Assembly (NCBI GenBank): GCA_018881555.1
Contig: JACAXG010000124.1
Location: 1,116,001-1,180,000 of the forward strand
DNA: 64,000 nucleotides
Source: Amblyornis subalaris
Taxonomy: Eukaryota; Chordata; Aves; Passeriformes; Ptilonorhynchidae
Reading direction: 5' to 3'
Below are positions 62,601-64,000 of this stretch, in pieces. The notes below the pieces were generated by a model. The model was not told the DNA's origin. It did not search any database and worked only from the letters and a program-made list of their open reading frames with translations. Every line of letters starts with the position of its first letter. The first letter of the stretch is position 1. A program made the position numbers and the translations under genes.

Positions 62601-64000
62601 AATCCATTGCGCCCTCTGCATGCATACAATTTGTAGCAGAAACCTTACTGTAGTTATCTGTTATAATTTTCTCCACAAGGTCCTGAAGGGTAAATGAACT
62701 ACTGTCCATTAGATCCTGAGATGACATGCCAACACCTTCTGACTCCTTTACCTGGCTCTGTCACTCCTATGGAGTTCCCATCACATACAGAAGTCCCCAC
62801 AGATCTTATGACATTTCCCTATCTTCTACCCTTCCCTCCTGCCTCTGTTGAATACCATTAATTTAATCCTTCACTTGCTGCAGTATCTGTAATATAGCAC
62901 AGCTGCCTGTGGGAGCTGTAGTGCAGAGTCTGGAAAAGCTGCCATTAGATATGTACCAGTTCCTTCCCTCCCCAGCCTTCACTTTAAACAACCAACTCTT
63001 ACACACCTATGAAGTGCATAATCCTGTCAGTTAATTAACACTGTAAAACCAATGACTGTTTCCACTGCTTAGATTGTGTTTAAGCATCAAGACATCTACA
63101 TCATTTCTCTTCCTTTTGTTGTGAGCTTTTTTGGTCATGCTTGACACAGTANAAAGCAGAAAGCTTCTCAGGTGGCTAAAGAACCATTGTCCACATTCAG
63201 CTGCTGTACACAAATCCGTCAAGTCCTTGTACTTTAGGATTAGTGGCATCTTCCTGCAGTATTCAGGTGCAAGCAAACCTCTTTTTAATGTTACTGACAA
63301 TGCATATGCATTCTCTCTTCACCTACTATCCCTGGAGAATACTGTCAATTTCTTCTCTCTAGAAAAGATGTCTTCTACTTCCTTGCACCTTGGAAAGCAC
63401 ATGCAGTGATAAGAGGTGCATGGAAAACCCATGCATTTCTAATCTTCACTTCCTTGATGGCAAGCCTTTAGAATGATGATGCATTCTGTTACATTAAATG
63501 AACTCCTCCTATTTTTATTATCTGCAAAAATGCAGTAGGATGAGCACCAGACCCAATGATTAAAGTGGGAGATTTAAAAAAAAAAAAGTCTACACCTTAA
63601 TTCTCATAAATTCTGGTGCCCTTGTTATAGTATAAAAAACTTACAAAAATCAATTCCATTGAAATCCACTTCTGAGTGGAATGTATTGATCCAANGGACT
63701 GATTTAAGCATAAATAAAATCTAATTTAAGCACCACTAGTCATATTTACACAGGAGAAAATACTTGGAATTTTTTTGGGGAAAAAAATCTTATATCAAGA
63801 AAAATACTCACTCTGACTATTCCAAATCCAGCTGAAAACTTCTTATTCAGCATACTATAGTCAAACTCTTCTGTGTGAATAATATGTGAGCCCAGTTTTG
63901 ACTACAGCAACAACATTATGAACAATGACAGCAACTTTCTTCTCTAATATAGCATTCTTTTGGCCATCCCTCTAGTCCTGACTTGGTTTAATTTTTGCTA
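62601..64000. other. Non-coding DNA at the right edge
   Basis: No gene or mobile element was recognised. The frames at 63031-63409 on both strands overlap each other and lack any signature. A short A run lies at about 63577-63588. Confidence 0.5.

Noticed and set aside
1..64000. tRNA, rRNA, CRISPR, prokaryotic operon or defence-system content
   Set aside because: No such sequence was recognised. The repeats and composition are those of an avian nuclear genome.

Overview
This is nuclear DNA from a bird, probably a passerine or other neoavian. The evidence is the interspersed repeats: CR1 LINE 3' ends in the avian style, one avian ERVL-type LTR, and two ERVK-type solo LTRs with 6-bp target-site duplications. 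The sequence is AT-rich and gene-poor, with isolated single N bases. There are no prokaryotic features, and nothing looks like an operon, CRISPR array, phage or defence system. Almost all short ORFs here look like chance.

Layout. Bases 1-18,700 are AT-rich non-coding DNA with a TAA/AAC microsatellite (about 10.34 kb) and two stretches that read like regulatory or conserved non-coding DNA (13.04-13.47 kb and 13.9-15.0 kb). A complete ERVK-type solo LTR lies at 18,713-19,289. CR1 fragments on the minus strand lie at 25.5-26.0 kb (internally deleted) and 31.5-32.1 kb (3' end of the ORF2 reading frame still open). An ERVL-type solo LTR lies at 33,601-34,158. The best gene candidate is at 38,882-39,229 (+): a splice acceptor, a 115-codon open frame, a stop, and a canonical AATAAA signal 57 bases later. 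It looks like the last coding exon of a gene running in from the left, but I do not recognise the protein.

The right half holds an older CR1 fragment (48.1-48.6 kb, minus), a second ERVK-type solo LTR with a perfect duplication (58,321-58,677), a compact palindromic repeat just after it, and a CR1 fragment on the plus strand (59.5-59.85 kb). A stretch at 61.4-62.6 kb reads like conserved non-coding DNA and contains a perfect 16-bp-stem hairpin (61,810-61,845).

I found no new biological system. The items most worth a second look are the unrecognised terminal exon, the inverted repeat 50 bases past its polyadenylation signal, the 16-bp hairpin, and the candidate regulatory blocks. Conservation claims are reading impressions only, because no alignment could be run.
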